Shown: one piece after another, positions 1 to 7,787 of the stretch
How the letters are laid out: each line of letters begins with the position of its first letter
Numbering within the stretch: the first letter of the stretch is position 1
Source: WYZ-LMO6 sp964509845
GTDB lineage: Archaea > Hadarchaeota > Hadarchaeia > Hadarchaeales > WYZ-LMO6
Assembly: GCA_964509845.1 (NCBI GenBank)
Contig: CAZDZG010000003.1
Coordinates: 1 to 45,829, forward strand
DNA: 45,829 nucleotides
Direction: 5' to 3'
Notes under the pieces: model-generated
The model's database searches: none
Told to the model about the DNA's origin: nothing
What the model saw: only the letters and a program-made list of their open reading frames with translations
Program-made: the position numbers and the translations under genes

Positions 1-448
1 CTCCATTGCAGGGAGGGATGGGGACGGTTGATCTTCACGAACCTCTCCTCCGCCTCCGCATCCAGCTTGCCCTTCACCACGTCGGCCAGGGTAAGCTCCT
101 TCCTGACCTCCGTGCTCTCCATCAGAGAGGAGTTGGTCAGGACGGCCACGGGAAGGGAGACCCTCCTCACCGCCCCTATCAGTTCACCCAGGTTACCGGC
201 CAGCGTGGGCTCCCCCAGACCGCAGAAGGTGATCACCTCGGCCTCCACCTCCCTCAGGGCCTCCCTCAGCTCCCTCTCCACCCTCTCCGGAAAAACCGAA
301 ACCCTCCTCTCCACCGTCTTCTCCTCCCTGGGACCGAGGGAGCGGTAAAGGCAGTCGAAGGAACACCTCTTCACCCATCCCCCCTGCGGGTCCACCCCCA
401 GCGATCTCCCCAACCGCCAGGAGGGAACGGACCGTAAACCGCCTCCAT
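1..448 (-). pseudogene. Radical SAM protein (COG0731-like), frameshifted, lacks third cluster cysteine; runs off window
   Basis: The ATG at 448 has a purine-rich ribosome site and opens with MEAVYGPF, matching the YGPxPSRRLGRSLG opening of the COG0731 (wyosine/TYW1-like) radical SAM family. The continuation PSWRLGRSLGVDP lies in another frame of the same strand: one missing C in the TTCCCTCC run near 423 breaks the gene. Downstream the frame is open to the window edge and keeps the family's GLGEPTLAGNLGEL and VLTNSSLM motifs. The 4Fe-4S triad is also damaged. The family has C-x3-C-x2-C; here it reads CSFDCLYR, with CGC (Arg) where TGC is expected. Two independent lesions suggest a decaying gene. 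A sequencing deletion could explain the frameshift but not the Cys-to-Arg change. The C-terminus lies outside the window. Confidence 0.7.
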
Positions 449-465
449 CTTCCCCCTGCGAAATC

Positions 466-478
466 CTCTAAAAGCCTC
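466..478 (-). promoter_or_regulatory. Putative TATA element upstream of the radical SAM gene
   Basis: On the minus strand the CTTTTAGAGG stretch is centred about 24 nt before the ATG at 448. The rest of the 449-576 gap holds no other structure I can support. Confidence 0.3.
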
Positions 479-576
479 CGGGAAAAAAGGAATAGGGCGG
501 GGCTTCCTTCCCCGTAGCCATGGCCCCAGGAGCGAGGCGATGAAAAGGGCGCCCACACGCGGGGATACAGCTCCGC

Positions 577-1347
577 CTACCTACCCAGCTTTTGGAGGGC
601 CAGCTCCGCCGCCCTTTTCCCCGAGAGGAGCATCCCCCCGAAAACTGGCCCCATCCTGGGCAGGCCGAAAACCGCCCCCACCGCCATGCCCGCCACGATA
701 AGGCCAGGGTAGATCTCGGAGGTGTACCTCACCATTTCCCGCTCCGCCTTCTCGGCGAACATGGGTCCCTCCCCCATCACCCCGCCCGTTGGGGTGGGAA
801 ACCTCACCCCCGGAACCTTCCTCTCCAGGATCCTAGCGAGGAAGGCATCGTGACCGGTGGAGTCGATGACCACCTCGGCTAGGATCCCTACCGGATCCAC
901 GTGCAGCCTTGAAAGCCCCACCGCCCTCCAGTTCACCACCACCCCGCTGACCCTTCCCTCCCTCACCACCAGATCCTCCGCCTCCAGACCCACGAAGATC
1001 CTGGCCCCCGCGTCTATGGCCGAGGAGGTGCACTTGCTCACGGCCTCCACGGCGTCCGCGGTCAGCAGCTCCCCTTCCCCCTTGAGCCTGACCCCCACCT
1101 CCTCCAGCAGGGGGGCGGCCTCCCTCTCCACCACTATCCTGGGAAAGAGCATCCCTCCCCCCCACATCCCTCCCCCCACCCAGAGGTTGCGCTCGAAGAC
1201 CGCCGTCTTTACTCCTCTCCTGGCCAGGTACCGGGCGGCCGTGAGGCCGGCGGGTCCGGCCCCCACCACCGCCACCTCCAGCTCCAGGCTTTCCAAGAAT
1301 GAACGGGAAAACTCCTCCACTATCCTGCCGGTTATCTCCCTTTCCAC
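577..1347 (-). CDS. thi4: Sulfide-dependent thiazole synthase / ribulose-1,5-bisphosphate synthase-like, Thi4 family
   Basis: 256 aa, the usual length for archaeal Thi4. It makes the adenylated thiazole precursor of thiamine from NAD, glycine and sulfide in the cytosol. An N-terminal Rossmann FAD/NAD-type motif GAGPAG is near residues 29-34, followed by the GGGMWGGGMLF loop and a C-terminal GPVFGGMLLSGKRAAE segment. At the position where yeast Thi4 donates its cysteine sulfur this protein has His (LHVDP, near residue 150). This is the hallmark of catalytic archaeal enzymes that use free sulfide. The start is GTG at 1347, 27 nt downstream of a TATA-like element, so the mRNA is probably leaderless. 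Some archaeal homologues were formerly annotated as ribulose-1,5-bisphosphate synthase; the His favours thiazole synthesis. Confidence 0.92.
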   Translation of the reverse strand: MEREITGRIVEEFSRSFLESLELEVAVVGAGPAGLTAARYLARRGVKTAVFERNLWVGGGMWGGGMLFPRIVVEREAAPLLEEVGVRLKGEGELLTADAVEAVSKCTSSAIDAGARIFVGLEAEDLVVREGRVSGVVVNWRAVGLSRLHVDPVGILAEVVIDSTGHDAFLARILERKVPGVRFPTPTGGVMGEGPMFAEKAEREMVRYTSEIYPGLIVAGMAVGAVFGLPRMGPVFGGMLLSGKRAAELALQKLGR

Positions 1348-1368
1348 TTCTGCTTTTTCCTGGGTGAC

Positions 1369-1380
1369 GTAAAAATAACT
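1369..1380 (-). promoter_or_regulatory. TATA box for thi4
   Basis: The minus strand reads AGTTATTTTTAC, centred about 27 nt before the GTG start at 1347. This is the spacing expected for a leaderless archaeal transcript. A 6-bp inverted repeat (CGGTGG/CCACCG, 1382-1420) lies just upstream; its role is unknown. Confidence 0.5.
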
Positions 1381-1448
1381 GTCGGTGGCCCCGAGATTTC
1401 CAGGATCGACCTTCCACCGGCTTCAGAAATGAATCTCCCCGGATCGGC

Positions 1449-1537
1449 TGGCGCCGGGGGAGGGATTTGAACCCTCGAGACCCCAGAGGGTCAACAGCTC
1501 TCGAGGCTGTCGCCTTACCTGGCTAGGCTACCCCGGC
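1449..1537 (-). tRNA. tRNA-Ser(CGA), CCA encoded
   Basis: The cloverleaf reads cleanly on the minus strand: acceptor GCCGGGG/CCCCGGC, D-arm, anticodon stem ACAGC/GCTGT with loop CTCGAGA (anticodon CGA, decoding UCG), a long class II variable arm, T-arm GAGGG-TTCAAAT-CCCTC, discriminator G, then genomic CCA (1449-1451). The long variable arm and G73 fit serine. The mature body is 86 nt. Its first 15 nt overlap the end of the upstream V4R gene. Confidence 0.95.
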
Positions 1538-2098
1538 CCTTTTTACTTTGGAGGAGGGAGATATAGCCTCAGCGGGCAGGAAGGCCCTGAAGTCGCAGTG
1601 GGGATCTCCCCTGGAGTAGCATCTGAGCTCTTCCACCCGGTAGTCCTTTCCGGTGAAGTGCTGGGTGGCCCCCGCTATGAAGCCGGCCAGATAGTAGCAG
1701 GTTTTCCTCCCCATCCTCCCCATTTCCCTGGCGAAATAGCTTCCACCCTTGAACCTCAGGATCTTCCCTCCCTCCTCCTTGAGGAGCTCTATTTCCCCCA
1801 TCCCGCTCTGGGAGAAGAAGACGTCCGTGTACAGGGTCCTCTCCTTCAGGCTCTTCCTCCCCAGGCCGAAGGTGCGGTAGAGCCACTGGGCCGTCCTCTT
1901 GCCGGACTTCAGGCCCGTCTCGTAAAGGAAGGTGTTGCAGGTTTCCAACCAGATGTCCTCCCTGACCATCGGGGGGACGAGCTCGAGGATCCTTCCCGCA
2001 TCCACCAGGCATCCCATCCAGAGCTCGAAGGCCTGCTTCCAGTTGTTGCTCAGATAATCCCGTACCTTCCTTTCCACTTCCTCATAGGATTCCATCAT
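1523..2098 (-). CDS. V4R (4-vinyl reductase-like) domain protein
   Basis: About 191 aa. The C-terminal half matches the V4R small-molecule-binding domain: a hydrophobic helix (AGFIAGATQHFTG) followed by the CYSRGDPHCDF signature (Cys-x-x-Gly-x-x-x-Cys-x-Phe). V4R domains are found in regulators and in tetrapyrrole and hydrocarbon metabolism proteins, and are thought to bind hydrophobic ligands or metal. The N-terminal 90 residues are predicted helical with no motif I recognise; no DNA-binding domain is evident. GTG-ATG-ATG occur in tandem; a GAGGAAGAG ribosome site favours one of the two ATGs. The TAG stop lies inside the D-arm of tRNA-Ser(CGA), so mRNA and tRNA overlap by 15 nt. The specific function is unknown. 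Confidence 0.8.
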   Translation of the reverse strand: MMESYEEVERKVRDYLSNNWKQAFELWMGCLVDAGRILELVPPMVREDIWLETCNTFLYETGLKSGKRTAQWLYRTFGLGRKSLKERTLYTDVFFSQSGMGEIELLKEEGGKILRFKGGSYFAREMGRMGRKTCYYLAGFIAGATQHFTGKDYRVEELRCYSRGDPHCDFRAFLPAEAISPSSKVKRAGVA

Positions 2099-2113
2099 CA
2101 CTCTTCCTCGACC

Positions 2114-2127
2114 CTCATAAAAAAATT
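2114..2127 (-). promoter_or_regulatory. T-run after DP2 doubling as TATA element for the V4R gene
   Basis: Five nt after the DP2 stop the minus strand has a run of seven T followed by ATGAG. The T-run is typical of archaeal termination. The same AT-rich stretch sits about 22-26 nt before the V4R start codons, so it may also serve as their TATA box. Confidence 0.4.
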
Positions 2128-2131
2128 GAAA

Positions 2132-5100
2132 TCACAGAAAGTCCGCCAAGCTGGTCTGTCTCTCGGCATCGCTCTCGAAGACCGACTTTATGTCGCTCTC
2201 CATCAGCCTCAAGCGCTGCTTGGTGTACTCCCTCACCCCGAACTCCTCCGCCACCCTCAGGGCGGTGCGCAGGTACTTCTCCACCCCTCCCCTCGGAACC
2301 GTCAGGACGAGGTTCCCCCCGCACTCCGGGCACCTGCCGAGGAGGGGGAGGCGCCTGTACTTGGTGTTGCAGCCGGTGCACCTGAACTGCTGGGTGCAGA
2401 ACTTGCGCAGGTTCCCCTTCAGGTCGGGGATGAGGTGGTGCTCGATCACCCGCTCCGCCACGTCCTTCTCGTCCACCGCCCTTATCCGCCTGGCCAGGGT
2501 CAGCTGGGCCATCACCTTCTCCTCCATGCTCTCCAGCGTGGAGTAGGTGGAGGTCAGGGGGCCTAGGGCCACGTCGGAGGTGTGGACGTTGAAGGCCAGT
2601 CCCTCGTACTGTCCCTCCTTCCCCAGTCTTTTCTCCACGATCTCCATGAAGGGAAGGACCTCGGTGGGATGGGCTCCCCTGAGGGTGGCCTCGTAGAACT
2701 CCAGGGGATACCTGAACATCACGTCCATGTTGTGAACCTCCTTGTCCACCTCCCTGGGGTCTATCCTCACGTTAAGGACCAGCGGGGCATCCATGAAGCC
2801 CCCCCTGGTGGCCGGCAGGAACCTCCTGCTGAAGTTGAGGAGGGCATCCAGCAGGAGCATCACGGCATCTTCATCCCCGTCGCAGTCCCTGCGCTTGGCC
2901 GCGTGGAAGTAGGGATGGGCGTAGCCCACGTTGGCCCTCGTGAACCCCACGATCCTCCCCACCATGCCCACGGAGGTGTGGGGGGAGAGGCCCACCACCA
3001 GGTGCCCCAGCAGGTCCTCCTTCCTCCTGGCCCTGTAGTAAGGGGGCAAACCGTAGAACTTCTCCAGGAGTTCGTCCAAGAAGCAGGCAACCCTCAGCAG
3101 GTACTTGGCCGCCTCCTCGCAGAGGATCACGTCCTGAACCTTCAGCTCGACCAGCTGGTCCTCCCTCTCCAGCGGCTCCCCCAGGTAGTCCCTGGTGTAA
3201 CCCAGCTCCCTGAGGCGCTCCACGGAAACCCCCACCTCCCTGGGGGTGAAGTGGGTTAGGGGAAGGTTGGTGGCATCGAAGCGGACCGTTCCGTCCTTGA
3301 AGACCCTCAGGTCGTACTTGGCCCTGAGGATCCCCTTCTCCAGCGGCTCGGGTATCTTGTAGGCGCTGCTCATCCCCTTCACCCCCTTCAGCTCGGGGGG
3401 AGCCTTCTCCCCCAGTCTCCTCTCGGCCTCCTCCAGCATCCCCCTGAGATCAAGCATCCTCTCCTGGAAGAATTCCTCCCTGACCCCGCAGGTCTGGCAC
3501 CTTCCCTTCAGACCAGGCCTGCCGCACTTGGGACAGGCCTTCACGAACTCCATCTTCTCCCCGCAGGTGGGACACCGCCTGGTGAGCCCCACCGTTCCGC
3601 AGGACGGACACCTCAGGTTGGCGAGCTCCACCTTTATCCCCTCCCTGCAGGAGGCCGCCTTCAGGATGCTGCGGGTGGGTCCGCCGGCCTGACCCACCGG
3701 GAAGAGCAGGTGAGGGGGAGGGTCCATTTCCCTGGGCTTGGCCTTCTCCGGCCTCCCCATCTTGCTCCCTATCCAGGTGGGGGCCTTCTTCCTGACCGGG
3801 AAGCCCGCCACCTTCTCCAGCAGAACCATCACGTCCTGCTCCTCCTCCCTCTCCAGCCTCTCCGGTGTCCTCTCCCTGCCCTTCAGGATCCCCAGCGTGC
3901 GGCAGAGGGGAAGGGCATGCTCCTCTATCCTGACCCTTCCGTCCCTCACCCAATGGGGAACGCCCAGGAGCTCCAGGATCCTCTTGGGTGCTTCCTGCAG
4001 GGGAAGGACTAGGGCCCTTAGCTCCTCCCCCTCGAACTCCGCCTCCCCCGAACACAGCCATCTGGCCAGCTCCACCAGCTCCTCCCTCCCCACCTCGTGG
4101 TAGAAGTAGGTGTAGTGGGGATGGAGGGGAACGCCCAGCCTTTCCGAGATCTCCACCGCCAGCCTGGGAGGGGGGGGAGGATAGGGGGGGAGGAGGTAAG
4201 GGGAGAGGTCGACCGGGAACTCCCTGCCCGACCTCTCCACCTCCTGCGCCCACCACTCCTCGCAGTAACCCGCGGGCAGGAGGGGATGGTTGTTCTCCAG
4301 GAACTCCCCGAAGTCCACCAGCAGATCGCCCAGGAACAGGATCTCCTCCACCTCCCCCCTCAGCCTCTCCGCCTCCTCCACGGAGGAGATCCTGACCACG
4401 GAACCATCCCGCAGCTTGACCGTGGGCCCCTCTATGGTGTCCACGGGAGCCACGGCCCCACCCTTCCCCGGCCGCTCAAGCTTGAGCTGCGTTCCCACCG
4501 CCAGGAAGCCCTCCAGGATCACCATGGTGGCGGGGTGCACCCCCACCGCCGCTATTCCGGTGTTCCTCGACCTCCCGTACCTGAGCCTGAAGCCCCCCGG
4601 CTTTCCCGGGTAGGAAATCACCGGGCGTCCCCCTATCACCTCCTCCAGGTACTTGGCCTCCTCCTCCCCCTCCCCCCGCGGGGAGGAATTCTTCACCAGC
4701 TCCTCCAGCCACTCCCAGCCGTCTATTCCCAGCTTGTTCACGTACTTCAGGATCTTGGGGGCCTTCTGCAGCACCCCCTCCGCGAGGGCCAGCACGGCCC
4801 CCCCTCTGACGAAGTTGTGCCCCACGCGGGGCAGGTCCCGGTAAGCCATGACCATCACCTCCCTGCTGGTGGGTTCCCCCGTCAGCTCCACGGGCAGGTT
4901 GCGGATCGCCATCCTCACCTCGTCCGGAGTGGGGGTGTACTGCAGGTGGGCTATCTCCGTGGAGTAAAGGCTCACCTCCTCCACGAACCTCTCCACCTCC
5001 TTCTCGGTGGGCTTGTACCTGTCCAGCAGGAGCTTTCTCCGGATGAAATCCCCCACCAGAACCGCCAGGGCCGCGGCCGTCCCCCCCGCCGACCTTATGG

Positions 5101-5536
5101 GACCTGAGAAGTAAAGGGCCAGGTACCTGCTCCGATCGGGGTTCTCCCTTATCTTCACCTCCGTCAGCCCCTCCAGCGGGGCCGCCACCGCTATCCCCTC
5201 GGTGATGATGGCCAGGGCGGTCCGCAGGGCCTGCTCCGCCCTCTTCTCCTCATCTCCCTCCCCCAGCTTTCCGTCCACGATCATCTCCGCCACCTTAAGG
5301 GCCAGCTCCTCCCTGGGCATTTCCTTCTCCAGCTCCCTTATCACCCGGCTCACCCCCCGGGGACCGACTATCTCCTCCACCCTGGAGGCCATGTCCTCCG
5401 CGATGGGTATCTCGGGCTCCAGCTCCGGATCCTTCCCCAGCAGCCTGGCCTTCCTGGCCACCTCGTAGGCCTCCTCCACCTTGCGCTCTATCTCCGCGAA
5501 ATAGGCCCTCATGCCCTGGCTCGCCACCACGCTCAT
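2132..5536 (-). CDS. polC: DNA polymerase D large subunit DP2
   Basis: 1134 aa, full length and without an intein. This is the catalytic subunit of the D-family replicative polymerase, which works with DP1. The active-site signature DCDGDEDAVM is near residues 882-891, with the conserved DAPLVLNVRIDP following. A cluster of CxxC knuckles (CPSCG, CPTCG, CPKCG, CQTCG) is near 640-690, and a second pair (CTGCN, CPECGG) near 1053-1073. The extreme C-terminus, QTSLADFL, is a PCNA-interacting (PIP) box. ATG at 5536 overlaps the stop of the HAD gene by 4 bp (ATGA), implying translational coupling. It is the last gene of the replisome run starting at MCM; a T-run follows the stop. Identification is secure. 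Confidence 0.98.
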   Translation of the reverse strand: MSVVASQGMRAYFAEIERKVEEAYEVARKARLLGKDPELEPEIPIAEDMASRVEEIVGPRGVSRVIRELEKEMPREELALKVAEMIVDGKLGEGDEEKRAEQALRTALAIITEGIAVAAPLEGLTEVKIRENPDRSRYLALYFSGPIRSAGGTAAALAVLVGDFIRRKLLLDRYKPTEKEVERFVEEVSLYSTEIAHLQYTPTPDEVRMAIRNLPVELTGEPTSREVMVMAYRDLPRVGHNFVRGGAVLALAEGVLQKAPKILKYVNKLGIDGWEWLEELVKNSSPRGEGEEEAKYLEEVIGGRPVISYPGKPGGFRLRYGRSRNTGIAAVGVHPATMVILEGFLAVGTQLKLERPGKGGAVAPVDTIEGPTVKLRDGSVVRISSVEEAERLRGEVEEILFLGDLLVDFGEFLENNHPLLPAGYCEEWWAQEVERSGREFPVDLSPYLLPPYPPPPPRLAVEISERLGVPLHPHYTYFYHEVGREELVELARWLCSGEAEFEGEELRALVLPLQEAPKRILELLGVPHWVRDGRVRIEEHALPLCRTLGILKGRERTPERLEREEEQDVMVLLEKVAGFPVRKKAPTWIGSKMGRPEKAKPREMDPPPHLLFPVGQAGGPTRSILKAASCREGIKVELANLRCPSCGTVGLTRRCPTCGEKMEFVKACPKCGRPGLKGRCQTCGVREEFFQERMLDLRGMLEEAERRLGEKAPPELKGVKGMSSAYKIPEPLEKGILRAKYDLRVFKDGTVRFDATNLPLTHFTPREVGVSVERLRELGYTRDYLGEPLEREDQLVELKVQDVILCEEAAKYLLRVACFLDELLEKFYGLPPYYRARRKEDLLGHLVVGLSPHTSVGMVGRIVGFTRANVGYAHPYFHAAKRRDCDGDEDAVMLLLDALLNFSRRFLPATRGGFMDAPLVLNVRIDPREVDKEVHNMDVMFRYPLEFYEATLRGAHPTEVLPFMEIVEKRLGKEGQYEGLAFNVHTSDVALGPLTSTYSTLESMEEKVMAQLTLARRIRAVDEKDVAERVIEHHLIPDLKGNLRKFCTQQFRCTGCNTKYRRLPLLGRCPECGGNLVLTVPRGGVEKYLRTALRVAEEFGVREYTKQRLRLMESDIKSVFESDAERQTSLADFL

Positions 5537-6306
5537 CCCACCACCAGCTCGGGAAGCCTGTTCAGAACCAGGTCAGGCTTCCTCTCCTCCCCCAGTCCCC
5601 TCAGGGCCTCCCTGGGTGTGGCCCCGCTCAGCACCAGGACGGAGACCAGCCCCAGCCTCTTGGCCGGCACCACATCCAGGTCAAGCCTGTCCCCCACCGC
5701 CGCCGTCTCCCGCGGCTCCGTTCCCAGGAGGCGAAGGGCCATCCGGTACATCCTGGTGGAGGGCTTTCCGATGAGGAGGGGCTTCCTCCCGGAGGAGAAG
5801 GAAATGGCCGAAACCATGGCCCCCGCCCCTGGCTGAAGCCCCTTCTCGGTGGGGTAGGTGGGATCCGCATTGGTCGCCAGGAAGCCCGCCCCTCCCCTCA
5901 GAACCTCGAGGGCCCTCGCCAGCTTTCTGTAGTTGAACCTCCTGTCTATTCCCACTACCAGCCAGTCCGCCCCTTCCTCCACCAGCCTCATCCCCACCCT
6001 CCTCAGCTCCTCCCTGAGCCCCTTTTCCCCCACCACGTATACCCTTCCTCCCGGGCTCCTCCTCCTGAGGTATTCGGCCGCCACGTACCCGGAGGTTATC
6101 ACCTCCTCCACCCTTGCCCGGATGCCCATTCCCTCCAGCTTCCTCACGTAATCCCGCCTGGAGAGGGAGGAATTGTTGGTCACGAAAACCGCCTTTCCTC
6201 CCCTTTCCCTCCACCTCTCCATGAACTCGGGGACCCCCTCCACCGGTGTGTTGCCCACGTAAAGAACACCGTCCAGGTCCAGGATGAGGGCGGAGAGCTT
6301 AAACAA
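5533..6306 (-). CDS. HAD-superfamily phosphatase, NagD/HAD-IIA type
   Basis: 257 aa. All four HAD motifs are present: DLDGVLY near residue 10 (nucleophile Asp and acid/base Asp), VTNNSS near 42 (motif II), GKPSTRMYRMAL near 175 (motif III Lys) and GDRLDLDV near 198 (Mg-binding Asp). Length and the C2-type cap match the NagD/p-nitrophenylphosphatase/phosphoglycolate phosphatase group. The substrate cannot be read from sequence. The start is TTG at 6306, 5 nt after a GGTGAT ribosome site inside the end of DP1 (8-bp overlap); its stop overlaps DP2's ATG. It therefore sits between the two DNA polymerase D subunits as one translationally coupled unit. Whether it has a replication-linked role or is an opportunistic neighbour is not known. 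Confidence 0.88.
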   Translation of the reverse strand: MFKLSALILDLDGVLYVGNTPVEGVPEFMERWRERGGKAVFVTNNSSLSRRDYVRKLEGMGIRARVEEVITSGYVAAEYLRRRSPGGRVYVVGEKGLREELRRVGMRLVEEGADWLVVGIDRRFNYRKLARALEVLRGGAGFLATNADPTYPTEKGLQPGAGAMVSAISFSSGRKPLLIGKPSTRMYRMALRLLGTEPRETAAVGDRLDLDVVPAKRLGLVSVLVLSGATPREALRGLGEERKPDLVLNRLPELVVG

Positions 6307-7783
6307 AGCTCATCACCCTGGGTTCGTTCCTCTGGAGGTCCAGCACCGTAACCATGCCGGGGGTGGGCACGATGCCCCTTTCCCTCATGTAGCTAGTCAT
6401 GCTCTGGAAGGTTCCGGAGTTGATGGCCCAGACCCCCCGGTACCTCTTGTATCCCGAAACGTGAAGGTGCCCGCAGTGCAGCACGTCGGGAACCTCGTCT
6501 ATCACCAAGAAATCCCTCCTTTCCGGCACCACCGCCACCTTGCCTCCGTAGACGGGGGCCAGGTGCCTGGACCTGAGCAGCCTTATCATCATGGAGGCCA
6601 CATCCCTTCCCGCGCTCCCCGGCAGGGCGGTGGCCAGGTCATCAAAGCTCCTCCCGTGGTAAATGAGGAACTTGATCCCGTGGAGGGAAACCCAGGCGGG
6701 ATTTCCCACCATGACCGCCTTCAGATCGTAAAGCCTTCCCGCCAGCTCCTTGGGGATCGCCGGCTGGGGTTCGGAGGGCCTCACCGCGTCGTGGTTTCCC
6801 GGGGAGAGGATCAGCCTTATGTGGTCGGGTATCCTGCCCAGAAGGTCCGCCACCTCCTCATACTGCTCAAAAACATCGTCTAGGTAGAGCTCCTCCTCCT
6901 GCCCGGGATAGATGCCTATGCCGTCCACCAGGTCCCCCGCCACCACCACGTACTTCACCCTCCCCGCCAGCTCCCTCTGGGAGGAATTGCCCAGCCTTCC
7001 CTCCAGCCAGAGGAGGAACCTGTTGAAAACCTCCCTAAGAAACATCCGGCTCCCCACGTGCAGGTCGGAGAGGAGGACGGCGCAGACGGGCTCCTCCACG
7101 CTGGGGGAGGCGGAGGAGGTGGGAAGGTCGGGCCAGGCTATGTCCCTGGCCACTATCCTGGGCTCCCTGTCCCCGGAGCGGAGCGTGCCCTCCACCCCTA
7201 TTACCTCGTCCAGAAGCACCTCCTCCGCCTTCCGCATCAGCTCCTCGCTCTTGCCCCGATACACCCAGACCGCCGCCGAGCCGGTGGGATCCTCCAGCCT
7301 TATGAGGAGATGGCCCCCCGGCGTTTCCCTCTTCTCCACGACCATCCCCACCACCCTTACCTCCCTCCCCTCCTCCATCCCGGTCAGCTCCGCCAGCGGG
7401 GGAGGGTCGGCGTAATCCGCCCTCTTCATCAGGAGGGCCTTCAGCCTCTCATACCTGTCCAGGAAGAGCTGCAGGAAGTCCCTCACCCCTCCCTTGCCGT
7501 AGCTCTTCCCCGTCACGTCCTTCAGGACCTCCACCCTCTCCTCCACCTCGGCCGCCAGGGGCCTGAAGCGGGACTGGGGAGACTCCACCCATTCCTGTCT
7601 GGGGGGAGATGGCTCCAGTACCTTCCTCACCAGCTCCGCCGTCACGATGAATTCTTTCCCACGCAGGGCCTCCAGGACCCTCTCCGCCTCCTTCTCCCCC
7701 TTCTCCTCCAGAAGGCGGAGGGCCTCGGGGGTTAGGCACATCCTTGCCTCCTGGAACCTCCTGACCAGCGCCGCCCCGTCCAA
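6299..7783 (-). CDS. polB: DNA polymerase D small subunit DP1 (3'-5' exonuclease)
   Basis: 494 aa. This is the proofreading and scaffold subunit of PolD. The N-terminal about 80 residues are helical, followed by a charged linker and an OB-fold (VRVVGMVVEKRETP region, about 150-220). The C-terminal calcineurin-like phosphoesterase domain has its metal ligands: LLSDLHVGS (about 239), GDLVDG (about 283), SPGNHDA (about 328), YHGRSFDD and CGHLHVSG (about 438). The retained Asp and His ligands predict an active Mre11-like exonuclease. The start is TTG at 7783, right after a GGTGATAGG ribosome site in the end of orc1. It lies 4 bp downstream of Orc1/Cdc6 and overlaps the HAD gene by 8 bp. Confidence 0.97.
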   Translation of the reverse strand: MDGAALVRRFQEARMCLTPEALRLLEEKGEKEAERVLEALRGKEFIVTAELVRKVLEPSPPRQEWVESPQSRFRPLAAEVEERVEVLKDVTGKSYGKGGVRDFLQLFLDRYERLKALLMKRADYADPPPLAELTGMEEGREVRVVGMVVEKRETPGGHLLIRLEDPTGSAAVWVYRGKSEELMRKAEEVLLDEVIGVEGTLRSGDREPRIVARDIAWPDLPTSSASPSVEEPVCAVLLSDLHVGSRMFLREVFNRFLLWLEGRLGNSSQRELAGRVKYVVVAGDLVDGIGIYPGQEEELYLDDVFEQYEEVADLLGRIPDHIRLILSPGNHDAVRPSEPQPAIPKELAGRLYDLKAVMVGNPAWVSLHGIKFLIYHGRSFDDLATALPGSAGRDVASMMIRLLRSRHLAPVYGGKVAVVPERRDFLVIDEVPDVLHCGHLHVSGYKRYRGVWAINSGTFQSMTSYMRERGIVPTPGMVTVLDLQRNEPRVMSFV

Positions 7784-7787
7784 CCTA

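Noticed and set aside
1381..1421. TPP riboswitch or other leader RNA upstream of thi4
   Set aside because: A 6-bp inverted repeat exists, but no TPP aptamer core was found and the repeat lies upstream of the predicted TATA box, so it would not be in the mRNA.
1598..4256. Several long open frames opposite or out of frame with DP2 and V4R
   Set aside because: They are rich in Pro, Gly, His and Arg, have no motif or ribosome site, and mirror the codon bias of the real genes on the other strand.
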